Part shown: in pieces, positions 1 through 10,953 of the stretch
Layout: each line of letters begins with the position of its first letter
Position numbering within the stretch: the stretch's first letter is position 1
Assembly (NCBI GenBank): GCA_014621425.1
Contig: JAANBB010000039.1
Location: 1 to 64,000, forward strand
Origin: Cylindrodendrum hubeiense
Lineage: Eukaryota; Ascomycota; Sordariomycetes; Hypocreales; Nectriaceae
Direction of reading: 5' to 3'
DNA length: 64,000 bases
The notes under the pieces: generated by a model
What the model was told of the DNA's origin: nothing
Databases searched by the model: none
The model's input: the letters and a program-made list of their open reading frames with translations, nothing else
Position numbers and translations under genes: made by a program

Positions 1-1715
1 GTCTGCCTCATCCTCCGCGTCGTCTGCCGCTGCTGCTCACCAGCCGCCGCAGCACCACCATCATCAATCGCAGTCCCAGCTGCCCTACTCATCCACGGGC
101 TCGTCCAAGCCCACCTTGAGCATGTCCCACAGCTACTCCCGCTCCAGCCCGGCCGCTGCCTACGAGGGCTCCTCCAGCTACCATGCCTACACGCCCACCA
201 CACCGGGCGGCTCCTCTCAGCTCATGTCCCCCGCCGATCCCTCCAAGTACAATGCTCCGGGCTCCCAGCGCAACATCTCAAACACCCCGCTCGGCCTCGC
301 TGACATCCGGCCCCGAGCTGACTCGAGCATGTCTGATGGCACCCACGGCCCTCTAGGATATGACCTCGCCAACGCCCAGCCCGGCACCAGCAACTACTTG
401 GCTCCCTGGGCCATCTACGCCTTCGACTGGTGCAAATGGGCCCCTCAAGGCAACGGAGCCGGCAAGCTGGCCGTAGGAAGCTACCTGGAGGATGGTCACA
501 ACTTTGTGCGTCTCTGCTCTGCTGTCCCTCCACTCCTCCAAGCCCCTCACCTGTCCCGCTAACACTCGTACTCAGATTCAAATCCTCGACAGTCAACTCA
601 CCCCAACTCCTCAGGACGTCTATGCGCCGGGCTCCTCCAAGTTCAACCTCGAGTTCACAAAGGTTGCCGAAGCGACGCACTCCTACCCCGTCACCCGCCT
701 CCTGTGGGAGCCACCCTCCTCCCAGAAGCAGTCGACCGACCTCCTCGCAACCTCTGGTGACCATTTGCGCCTTTGGTCTCTTCCTTCCGAAACCCCAGCG
801 GCCCCAGGAAACACCATCACCCGTAGTGGCCGTGACGCCGCCGTCGCCAAGCTTACCCCGCTGGCCCTGCTATCCAACTCCAAAACCCCGGATCACACTG
901 CACCACTCACCTCCCTCGACTGGAACACCGTATCACCCAACTTGATTATTACATCCAGCATAGACACGACTTGTACGATCTGGGACATTCCCTCGTTGAC
1001 GGCCAAAACTCAGCTCATCGCCCACGACAAGGAGGTCTACGATGTTCGATTCTGCGCCAAGAGTGTAGATGTCTTTGTCAGCTGTGGGCAAGACGGCAGT
1101 GTCCGAATGTTTGATCTGCGAAGTCTCGAGCACTCGACTATCATCTATGAGCCAACCGGAAAGGAAGAGAGGGGTATGTTGACATGATCCCCAAAGCGCC
1201 AGTACTAAAAACAACTACTAATACCTGCAATAGATCCCAATGGCGGTCGCATAAGTCCGACGCTTGCGCAGCAGACCATGGCAAACCCTCCACCTCTGCT
1301 ACGGCTCGCGACATCGCCACATGATACCCACCTCCTGGCCACTTTTGCCCAGGACTCCAATATCATTCGCATCCTGGATGTGCGACAGCCTGGTCAGGCC
1401 CTCCTCGAGCTCCGCGGCCACGGTGGTTCCGTCAACTCTATCGAGTGGTCGCCGCTGAGACGGGGGACATTGGCGTCCGGAGCCGACGATTGCCAGGTCC
1501 TCATCTGGGATCTCCTCAACTCCAACAATCCTATGAGCGGCCCCCCTGTGAACGGCGCTCCTCAGCAGGACAACCACCGCAGCCCAGTGGCAAGCTGGCA
1601 GTGTGATTATGAGATTGGCAATCTTGGCTGGGTGCCACATCTCCCCAACTCCGACCGCGGTGAGTGGCTAGGAGTAAGTGCTGGTCGGGGAGTCTGGGGA
1701 ACGCGGGTTATGTAA
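1..1715 (+). CDS. WD40-repeat protein of the DCAF7/WDR68 (AN11) family, 5' partial
   Basis: The frame is open to the left window edge, so the start lies upstream. Exons are 1-505, 576-1173 and 1234-1715, with introns GTGCGT..CAG and GTATGT..TAG. The N-terminal part is low-complexity (Ser, His, Gln, Pro) up to about 370. The conserved propeller then begins (APWAIYAFDWCKW, KLAVGSYLEDG) and carries WD-type repeats such as TIWDIPS, VRMFDLRS, LIWDLLN and the family-typical end EWLGVSAGRGVWGTRV. DCAF7/WDR68 proteins are scaffolds for DYRK-type kinases and substrate adaptors of CUL4-DDB1 ubiquitin ligases, so a nuclear/cytosolic scaffold role is expected here. The long disordered N-terminus is typical of fungal members and is absent from the compact animal protein. 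The family call is firm; the exact partners in this fungus are inference. Confidence 0.88.
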
Positions 1716-2387
1716 AGTGACTGGTATCATTGGATGGACTGATGTCTTCGCGTCGCGCTGGACAGACTGCGCTGAGTCTTGTGTTGCGCTCCTGCCCACT
1801 TTGAATCATGTAGAATCTGGCTGGTTGGGTCTGGTACAAGCATTGTGCGAAGCCCGGAGTTTTCGGGGGTTGGGTTGTTAAGTCATATTGGAGCGAGGGT
1901 ACTGGATAAAAATGAGGGATGTGATGGCAGTGGATAGCATGTTTCGGGGCGGCAGGCTATGATATTCGAGATGATTGCTCTTGATGTCTACTGAGCTCCC
2001 AGGCCAGAGTCGCCGGTTTGATTCAGACAATGACAACGACGATGGTGGCAACCCTTTGATGGAGAAGAGGAGTATCTGCAAGCGGTTGAGACGATTTGCC
2101 TTGTTCGCTCCAAGTCTTCTGCACTACAAAGGCAAAATATTTCGTTCCCGGCTGTCGGTCCACTATACCCAAACCTGGTTGAGAAAGGTCACCGGGTTGG
2201 AGGAGAGTGCTCGTTGATGACCAATGCGGGAACCCGAACGTTGTCACCTCACTACCTAGACGGGCTCGATATTTGCTATGGATGGGTTCCAACGGAGCAA
2301 CAGGCATAGAGTGCCTTATGAAATGAAAGTGTTGCCAAACCGTGTTTTCTATACGAACCTCCCTGTCATGTCTCCGGCCAGGCTCTC
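1716..2387. other. intergenic, convergent gene ends
   Basis: This is the space between the 3' ends of the WD40 gene and the oxidoreductase gene. I see only short overlapping frames without conserved motifs, and no repeat or RNA gene. Confidence 0.6.
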
Positions 2388-3550
2388 CTATAGCCTCGGT
2401 TTCGATAGGTCCGTCCAACCCTCACTCACCTTAATCACTGCTTTCCCCGAAATCTTGCGGTTCGATAAATCCTTCAGCGCTTGAGAAACGCTGGCAAGGC
2501 CTGGATAGCACTGGGAAACCGTTGGCCGGATTTGGCCGCTCTCCATGAGAGGTTGAAGTTCGTCCCACATACGCCGTCGCTCGTCTGGATCTCGACGAAG
2601 GGACTCTCCATATCTCTATAGAGAAATAGTTAGAATATTTCCAGCACATCAACTCGGTTAACACTGGACTCACATATCCAGTCAGAGTCGCCTGCTTCAG
2701 CAGCACCCGGTTCATGGCAATCTTTTCCATCTGGCCGTCCAGCCCCGCGAAACCTGCGACGAGAACCCTCCCACGATGCGCGAGACACTTCAAACTGCGA
2801 TTCACGAGCCCAACAGGGTCAAACACGACGTCCACTCCTCTCCCCTCTGTTTCCTCCAGAATTCGTTCCCACCAGTTGCCCTCTGAGTAGTTGATGCACT
2901 TGCTCGCACCAAGGCCCTCGGCATATGTGCACTTCTCTGCGGAGCCTGCAGTTCCTAGAACCCGGCAGCCCATTGCCACAGCGATCTGGATGGCCATTGA
3001 TCCTATGCCGCCGGCCGCTGAGTGGACAAGAACTGTCTCTCCGGCCTTAAGCCCGCCGCGAAGAACCAGAGCTCCGTAGGATACAGGCAGAGTAGCACCT
3101 AGTGCCGCAGCCTCGGTAAAGTCCCATGATGCTGGCATCCTCTGAAGCGAGCCTGAATCTTCCGGAATCGCCACAAACTCGCAATAGGACCCGCTGCAAT
3201 CCCCAAAGACAGCATCGCCAGGTTTGAAGGACGATGTAGCCGGCGACGAGATGACGATACCAGCAAACTCCAACCCCAACGTGAAGGGGGGCCGTACCAG
3301 CTTCTTGTTGTTTTGATGCCGGCCTTGGGCCTAATATGCATCAGCGAGCGTGCATCAATCAATATGTATCCGAGTATAAAAGTCAGCATTGGCAGCGCGT
3401 GATACATACATAAAGGATATCGACGAAGTTGACACCGGCTGCCACAATTCGAACGAGGATCTCGCCCGCCTTTGGTTGCGGAGGCGGCACATCTGAGACC
3501 AGGATCTCGTCCAGAGATTCGCAAAAGTCGTTTACTACAATGGCCTTCAT
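2388..3550 (-). CDS. NAD(P)H:quinone oxidoreductase-like, zinc-free MDR family
   Basis: Three exons (3550-3410, 3330-2674, 2615-2388) give 341 aa; the introns are 79 and 58 nt and begin GTATGT and GTGAGT. The start MKAIVVNDF is typical of the quinone-oxidoreductase branch of medium-chain dehydrogenases. The N-terminal GroES-like fold holds VDILYAQGRHQ and GLEFAG. The Rossmann part has the nucleotide-binding turn AAGGIGSMAIQIA followed by VLGTAGSAEK, and VDVVFDPVG lies further on. No cysteine/histidine set for catalytic or structural zinc is visible, which fits reductases of quinones or enones rather than alcohol dehydrogenases. The C-terminal KISGKAVIKV strand is the usual end of the family. 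The physiological substrate cannot be told from sequence. Convergent with the WD40 gene. Confidence 0.88.
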
Positions 3551-4120
3551 GATCACGGTCTCATTGAGGTGCTACTCGCCGTCGTATTGAGCATCATCGA
3601 TGTTGCAATTAAGTGCCCGCATCAAAAGGCTGGTTAGTCTAGTAATGCCATACAGTGTTGTTCCGCGGTTGTTCTACATAATCCCCGAATTGCCGTGAGG
3701 GGAAGACTCCAGTCATAGGTACTCTAGCAAGTGTGGTTCGTGATTGCCGGAAATCAACTTCCCTTTCTTGCCTTGGCGAGAACCGGCAAGACTATGAGAC
3801 TGATGGGGAGTGTACAGTGTTTCCGACAGTACCAATACGTTAAAGGCACTGCTATGGTTGCACAATTCGGCATTGATGAATGCACAGGGTGCGCTGAGCA
3901 TTTATGCAAATACCGGATCGCCGTTGTTTAGCCGACGGCCAGCAGAAGCTCTGACAGCATCGGGAAACTTTGGCTAAGCGTGCCTGTTTCTTTGACGTCT
4001 ACATACGCGACTTCTTCCTTCACCTTTCTTCATTCTTTCATTTTCCCTCCGCCATCATTCGACGTTGCCTCTCTCTGTCCGCGGCTGCTGCCTGTCCGTG
4101 GTGGTTCCCTCAAAGACACG
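3551..4120. other. divergent intergenic region (oxidoreductase / SPT5 promoters)
   Basis: The genes on either side point away from here, so both promoters must lie within it. The last 110 bases before the SPT5 start are strongly CT-rich on the + strand, the usual leader composition in these fungi. No coding region is supported. Confidence 0.6.
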
Positions 4121-7100
4121 ATGGCTTCGTCTAATGACCGATCGCGTTTCGAAGACTCCGAAGACGAAGAGGACTTCAACCCTGCCCCGGCCGATCTTTC
4201 TGACGAGGAAGCTGGCGACGACGATGCCGATCAGCAGCTGAGATCAGAGGCGCGTGGCGGAAGCAGCCCTGCTCCTCGCCGCGATGCGGATGATGATGAA
4301 GAAGGCGCAGAGGAGGAGGAAGACGATGTCAGGCGTCCTGCCGCTGACGACGACGATGACGACGAGGAAGAGGAAGACGACGAGGACGAAGATGACGTTC
4401 AACAAGTGAGTAGCCCATAAATGCCTCATGCCGCCAACGACCTCCTTACGCGCCTTGTCCCGGGCCTGTGCTGACTCTGGTAACTTGTAGGGTCACCGTC
4501 GCAAGCGTCGCCGAGACAAACGCAATGCCTTCTTCGATATCGAGGCCGAAGTCGATGATGAAGACGAAGGAGAAGATGACGAGAAGGATGGCGAGGAGAT
4601 TGGGGACTTCATTGACAACGCCCACATTGACGACATGGCCGACAACAATCGGAACGATGATCGACGCCATCGCGAGCTCGATCGCCGCCGAGAAATGGAA
4701 TCCAGCATGGACGCAGAGAAACAGGCAGAAATCCTGCGACAGCGATACGGCAATCGCCGATCTGCGAGGGGCTTCGGCGACGCGTCGATTGTCCCCAAGC
4801 GCCTTCTCCTCCCTAGTGTCGATGACCCAAGCATTTGGGCTGTGAGGTGTAAGGAGGGCAAGGAGCGCGAGGTGATTTTCTCGATTATGAAGCGCATTGA
4901 AGAGCGCGCCGGAACCAAGGATGAGCTTGCCATCACTGCTGCTTTCGAACGCGGAGGTAACGAGTCCGTCATGAAGGGTTTCATCTACGTGGAAGCCCAG
5001 CGACAGACAGATATTCTCAAGGCGCTTGACAGCATGCTCAACGTCTACCCGCACTCGAAGATGATTTTGGTCGAGATCAAGGACATGCCCGAGCTGCTCC
5101 GTGTCACCAAGACGCCAAGCCTGGAGCCTGGAGCCTGGGTTCGCCTCAAGCGACCTGTTAAGCACAGCGGAGACCTGGCGCAAGTCCTAGATGTTACCGA
5201 GAACGGCCTGGAGGCAAGGGTTCGATTCATCCCTCGATTGGACTACGGCGTGCGCGACGATGCGTTGTCAGTCACTGCCGACGGAAAGCGCAAGAGGCCA
5301 TTCGGAATGTCAGGCCCGAAACCACCACAGAGACTCTTCAGCGAGGTGGAGGCCCGAAAGCGCCATCCGCGCCATATTCAGGGCAATCCTACCACGAATA
5401 CCTGGTCCTATATGGGAGACGAATTCGAGAACGGCTTCCAAGTGAAGGATGTCAAGATTCAACAACTTGTGGTTACCGACGTGAACCCAACCCTTGAGGA
5501 GGTCACACGATTCGCTTCAGGTGCCGAGGATGGTACGGAGAATCTCGATCTCAAGGCCTTGGCTGCTAGTCTGAAGGATAGCAACACCCTGGTTACCTAC
5601 CTCCCCGGCGATATCATTGAGGTGTACTCAGGCGAGCAGAAGGGCGTGGTTGGCAAGGCGACCAGCGTACAGGGAGACATTGTCACCATGTCAGTCACGG
5701 AGGGTGATCTTGCCGGCCAGACTATTGAGGTGCCCATCAAGGGACTGCGCAAGCGGTTCAGGGTTGGTGACCATGTCAAGGTCATTGGAGGCAGCAGGTT
5801 CCGGGATGAAGTCGGAATGGTGGTCAAGATCTCTGAGGATCGCGTGACCCTCCTTACAGACCAAACCAATACCGAAGTCACTGTCTTCAGCAAGGATCTT
5901 CGTGAAGCCAGCGACATTGGCGGACAGGGAGCGCTTGGGCAGTACGAGCTTCATGACTTGGTGCAGCTGGACCCCACAACTGTTGGTTGCATTGTCAAGG
6001 TAGACCGCGAGTCACTTGTGGTTCTCGATCAGTTCGGCGATACCAGGCAGGTGATGCCTTCGCAAATCGCCAACAAGCTGCCGAAACGAAAGCAGGCGGT
6101 TGCGGCTGATCGTGATGGCTCTGAGATCCGACTCGAGGACGTGGTGAAGGAATTCACCGGTCAGCAGCGACAGGGAAAGATCATTCACATCCACCGATCC
6201 TATGTCTTCCTGCACACCAATGACAGCAAGGAGAACGCAGGTGTCTTCGTCACCAAGGCAAGCATGGTCAACACTATCGCAGCCAAGGGCGGTCGAGTCA
6301 GCGCTGCCTCTACAGGCCCTGATCTGAACACGATGAACCCAGCCCTCAAGATCCACAAGAACGGCGCGGAAAACAAGCCTCAGCAACCCATCAAGATGTT
6401 TGGCCGAGACAAGGCCATTGAGCAGACTGTCATTATTAAAAAGGGAGCCTACAAGGGCCTGTTGGGTATTGTAAAGGATACGACAGACACACACGCGCGT
6501 GTCGAGCTACACACCAAGAGCAAAACTGTTACTGTGCCGCGCGATAGTCTCGCCTTCAAGAACAGGATGACCGGAGCCACGATTGATATCAACACTCGTG
6601 GCCGAGGTGGCGGCGGCGCGGGCCGGGGTGGAGGTGACAGAGTGCCGAGTTGGCAAGGAGGTTCCCGAACACCTATGGCCAGTGGCAACTCGGATCGAGT
6701 GCCCGCCTGGGGATCACGAAGTAAGTACCCTCGTATTCTTAGCACATGTTCCAAGGCTAACAGTACCAGCACCTTCAGCAGGTGGACGAACACCAGCGTG
6801 GAAAGCCCAGGACTTATCTGGAGCCAGGACGCCGGCTTGGGCGGACGGATCCCGGACAGTCAATCCTTACGATGGCAGCCGCACTGCGTATGGTGCCGGA
6901 TCGCGCACTCCTGCTTGGCAGTCTGGAGCGAGAACTCCGGCTCCCGGAGACGCTTTCGGCGCAGGATCGAGAACTCCTGCATATGGTGGAGGTGACAGCT
7001 GGGCGTCAGGCTCCAAGACCCCTGCTTACGGAGCATCCGCTCCCACTCCAGGAGCGAGTGGCAACGATACATGGGGCTACACCCCTGGGGCTACTGGCTC

Positions 7101-7419
7101 GTCCAACCCATATGATGCTCCCACGCCTGGCGGTGCTCTCTTGGGAGCGCCTACTCCTGGTGCGATGAACGCTCCTACTCCAGGGGCCTACTCAGCACCG
7201 ACACCTGCAGCGAACGCGCCAACTCCGGGAGGAGGCTGGCAAGGTGGCTGGGGCGCCGACTCGGCCCCAACGCCTGCGGCCGGAGCTCCTACACCGGCGG
7301 CAAGTGGATTTGCAGGATCAGGTGGCTACTACGGAGCTCCCACTCCGGCCGCCTACGGAGGGGCACCCGAGACACCTGCGGCAAGCGGGCCCAGGTATGC
7401 GGATGACGACGACGAATAA
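4121..7419 (+). CDS. spt5: Transcription elongation factor SPT5
   Basis: Three exons (4121-4405, 4491-6720, 6770-7419) encode 1054 aa. The start is the ATG of [18 protein letters not shown]. Domains run in order: a very acidic Asp/Glu N-terminus (about 1-135); the NGN domain (about 209-300, [12 protein letters not shown] ... [13 protein letters not shown]) that binds Spt4; several KOW domains between about 310 and 770 ([67 protein letters not shown]); a Gly/Arg-rich linker; and a C-terminal repeat region of SRTPAW and then APTPGA/APTPAA-like units, the target of Bur1/CDK9-type kinases. Spt5 with Spt4 clamps RNA polymerase II and recruits capping and histone factors. The third-exon acceptor was chosen as 6769 because it gives [12 protein letters not shown]; two further in-frame acceptors follow (see findings). 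Length and order match fungal Spt5. Confidence 0.96.
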
Positions 7420-7931
7420 TCTGCTAGTTGAGATGAGGGGCTACACTACTGGCCTCGGTGGAAGGAGATGCGATGCTGCACAATGGCGTTTCGGGGGATT
7501 GTATAATAGAACCTGTGTACACAGATGAGCCGTCGGATCTTTGGAGCGGCGGCCGTCTTCGTTTGTGATCAAAATGAATCCAAGGTCGATTTAGCTAATA
7601 AAAGTTGGCCACTGCTAGTAAGGCATGTCTTGAAATGATTGCTAGTGAATTGCAAATATTACTCGTATCTTTGTTCGTCTTCCTAGTGGGGTGGGTGGTC
7701 ATTGTAAATACTCCATCTCAATCCGTCAATTGCCGATGCCTTATCGATACGACGGCCTCGGTCCAAGCAACCTCCAAAAAAAGCTGACGATCATTAAATC
7801 TTTCTCTACCACGACGACAGAGCAGTGACTTCCACAACGAGTCCTGTTACCGACCAACTCTCGAGCAACCCGAAGCGAATACCTGGTCTAGCCAATTGCA
7901 CGCACGAGGTGTGCGAGCGAACGGTGCCGAA
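7420..7931. other. intergenic
   Basis: SPT5 3' region followed by the short promoter of the next gene on the same strand. Nothing else is recognisable. Confidence 0.6.
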
Positions 7932-8596
7932 ATGGCGCCCCTTCCACGAATCCAGCGACTGCTCCTGCGCATCGATCGAGCGCCATCGTCAATCCGACCG
8001 TCCCACACTCGATCTCTCTCGACCACGGCTTCTAGATGTGCCGCTTCTCCCTCGAAACCCCCGGCAGGTCCCCGCCGCGCAGGCACCGCCTCGCGCAGCC
8101 GCGAAGCCCAAAGCAAGCCATCGCGAACAGGGCGGCCTTCACCACCGAGCCCAACGATCCGCATTACTCCCTCTACACCCAAAGTCTCCCGGCCTGCCCC
8201 TAGCCCTGCTAGTCCCGTTGCCCCCGGACCGACCAAAGAGGCGATAACCGCTGCTGAGCAGCGAGAGGCATCGCTGCGGGTCGCGCGGTTAAGGCGCGCC
8301 GACAAACGCCAGGAGGAGGCTCTGGAGGAGGCCAAGAAGAAGCTGGCCAAGAAAGAGTACCAGAAGCGGTATAACACCGCGGCGCGGAAGTGGGTATCGT
8401 CTATTATTGCGCTGCCGATCTTGCTTGTGACGAGCTACTACCTCTTCGATCGACGTAAGTGTATCTGACCTAGTTGCGTGTCCGCTGAGGAAAGCAGTAG
8501 ATGGGAGTTGACGGCTAACGACTTGTGTGATGTATAGTGGCCCTTGGGAATGAACAAAAGACGCTACCCAAGAAGAAGGAGGAGGAGAATGAATAG
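7932..8596 (+). CDS. Predicted mitochondrial single-pass membrane protein, function unknown
   Basis: Two exons (7932-8454, 8538-8596; intron GTAAGT..TATAG) give 193 aa. I chose the ATG at 7932 because it begins a good mitochondrial presequence: MAPLPRIQRLLLRIDRAPSS, then more Arg/Ser/Thr and no acidic residues for about 40 positions. A Pro/Ser-rich linker follows. Next comes a charged, probably coiled-coil helix (EQREASLRVARLRRADKRQE ... EEAKKKLAKKEYQKRY) and a hydrophobic segment (WVSSIIALPILLVTSYYLF). The tail is short and polar (GNEQKTLPKKKEEENE). This layout suggests a protein anchored in the inner membrane with a matrix-side coiled coil. I do not recognise the family and assign no function. 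It lies head-to-tail 0.5 kb downstream of SPT5. Confidence 0.75.
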
Positions 8597-10953
8597 AACC
8601 GGCACGATGAAACAAGTTGCACGCAGCGACAAATCCGCCGGCACCTCTACTTATTTGGCAACAGAGAAACAACTAAGAGTCGACAGCGGCGTAACGAGCA
8701 TGGAACTGAACTTGTCCAAGCCTACATTCTGAGATGAACTTCGGTAATCGGTAAGGCAGAGAGAGAGTCAACTCCTCTCCAACTCTGCCCTCGGGTATCG
8801 ATCTGGCTCTTGTCGATCTGACCCCATCGAGCCAACCCCCGCCAGGTTCTCTCTGCCATCGACGAAACCTATCCGCCGTCGAAGTGAACTTTGATTTTTG
8901 TCACCTCCCGAGATAATCGTCTCAGAGCCCCCAAACTCACACTCGACCCAAACAAAACGACGAGACAACCGGCTGCACTAGGGCGACACAATCCTAACAT
9001 GTGAATGGAATGCACAAGGTCCTTGCGCCCAAAGAACCCTACTTAGCGGGTTGTTGCCGATGCTCCTTACATCCGCAGTCTAGTTGCTAGATGTATTCCA
9101 TGTGTGACTCTGCGTCGACATCCGATACCACTGCGCCAACGCAAGATTTAGTTGAATCAGCATCTTTGGCTTGGATTTGAGGACGGAACTCGGCTTGACT
9201 TGAGCCAGCGGGAAATAGAAGCCACCCGTGATTGAGATAGCTGGTCGGGAAGAGCCTTGTGTCTATCCGCCGTTATTCATCTCGTTCTGGACCATGCTCT
9301 AGGTAGAGTGGATATTTGAATCAAGAAAAACCACCGATTTTAACTGCTTTTCAAAGTTCACCTTGCCTCCATTGGTATTTACCACGCTCCATGTGTCACA
9401 GCATTCCGAGGCTGCGCGTGAGTTGTCCGTTTCTGATGATACAGGTTTGATTCATTTTGCAGCATCTCCAGGTTGGCGGGTCGTGCGCTTCCTCTGCTTC
9501 GTCGGCAATTAGCTGTCCGTGTTCCGTGATGTACCATAGTTCCTTGGCGTGGATATAATCGCAGTAGTTCTTGCTGTTACGGCCCGCTTTGGGTGGGAGT
9601 TGGCCAAAGTTGGCATCGGGTATTACGGGTGTAGTAGGTACTACGCGTCCCCGAAGTTTAGTCCTTTGTTCTGTAGTTCTCCGTACTTGTTTCCAAGGAA
9701 CTCCTGTGGCACTTTTTATGGAATGTGCACTGCATATTCGGCTATTGGTGGCGCTTTATGGTTGATTTTAACTTCTTCGCCAGTTTCGACTTTGCTGGTG
9801 TCCAATGGGTCTTTGATCCGTCATTCCTATTCAGGGGCTGGGAATCCTCTCGCTTGTCATCTCCCAAGTGTACTCTATGTCAGTAAACCCCAGAACCCAA
9901 GAATATGGTATAATAGCTCTTTAGCTTTCAATACAGCCTGGTTACCTCAATCTACGATATGTACATTCCCAGACGCTACAACCATTCCTCACTCAGCTTG
10001 AACGCCTTAATCTATGTCAGTACGAGACCCTACACGATCGGCCTACCTGCACCCCAGAATAGAGGACAGATCCGAAACGTCACAATCTGGCGGAATGTCC
10101 TTTAGAAATGCTAGCTCGGTATTGAGATTCACATCTATACTGAAGTTATCAGTAAAAGGAATTAGAAAACGTCAAATTTCATCGAGTTGTCATATACTGA
10201 AAGGTCCCTTAGGAGTTCTGTCGTGAGAAGTATTGCATGTACTTGAGCTATCTGCACACTCCATAGGGATAGCTTACTTCTTAGCTGGCAAGCCCGAAGG
10301 TAAACCTTTGAGGAGCAGTTGTTGAACTCGAGGTATAGATGGATTATTATTTATTAGCTATGGAAGTAGATGTGAAGAAGAAGAAACCCACATGCGCATC
10401 GCCGCTCATATTTGAAGACTTCGAGAAGACTACGTAGTTAGGCTACAGTAAGGCTGCATGGTACAGCCGAAAGTAGGCTACCTGATAAGGCAACACGCTG
10501 CATTTTCATCAACCGAGATAGGAGGTGCCAGCAGACGCAAGTGGCGCTGAATAGGCAAGTTTGCGGCTTAAGAAGGCAATGTAGAAACATGGGAACACAC
10601 GTGTCAAAATGATGATCTTAAGAATGTCCAATCGGTCATCCAAGAATTCAAACAGGAGAGCAAATTGTATTCTCTATTATTTATATAGCTGTTAGGTCGC
10701 ATATAAATGCAATCATCAAACATTCAGGCTTTTGTATTTTGAATGGCCCAGAAGGCGACCGGGATATTGCAACCAACGCCGAGACCCAGTTCAGGGCTGT
10801 GCTGTCTTGTTTCGGTCTGTGTAAAACTGAAGATAGGCTCGTCCGCATCTGATTCAATCCATATGCGAGCTAATTGGGATATTCAAGGGTTTTTTTGGGG
10901 GGTTTCTTTTTTGAAAGGGGGTTGAGTGGCTCATTCTCATTCAGTGGTTATCA
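8597..10953. other. 2.4 kb intergenic region without a supported gene
   Basis: This stretch is more AT-rich than its neighbours from about 9300 to 10700 and ends in T and G runs near 10890-10921. It holds a 150-codon frame on + (9549-10001, GTG start) and an overlapping 119-codon frame on - (9755-9396, no ATG at its front), neither with recognisable motifs. It may be a decayed gene or element. I found no terminal repeats or transposase motifs. Confidence 0.5.

Noticed and set aside
8597..10953. RIP-mutated transposon in the AT-rich gap
   Set aside because: The AT content rises only moderately, and I found no terminal repeats, target-site duplication or transposase/reverse transcriptase motifs.
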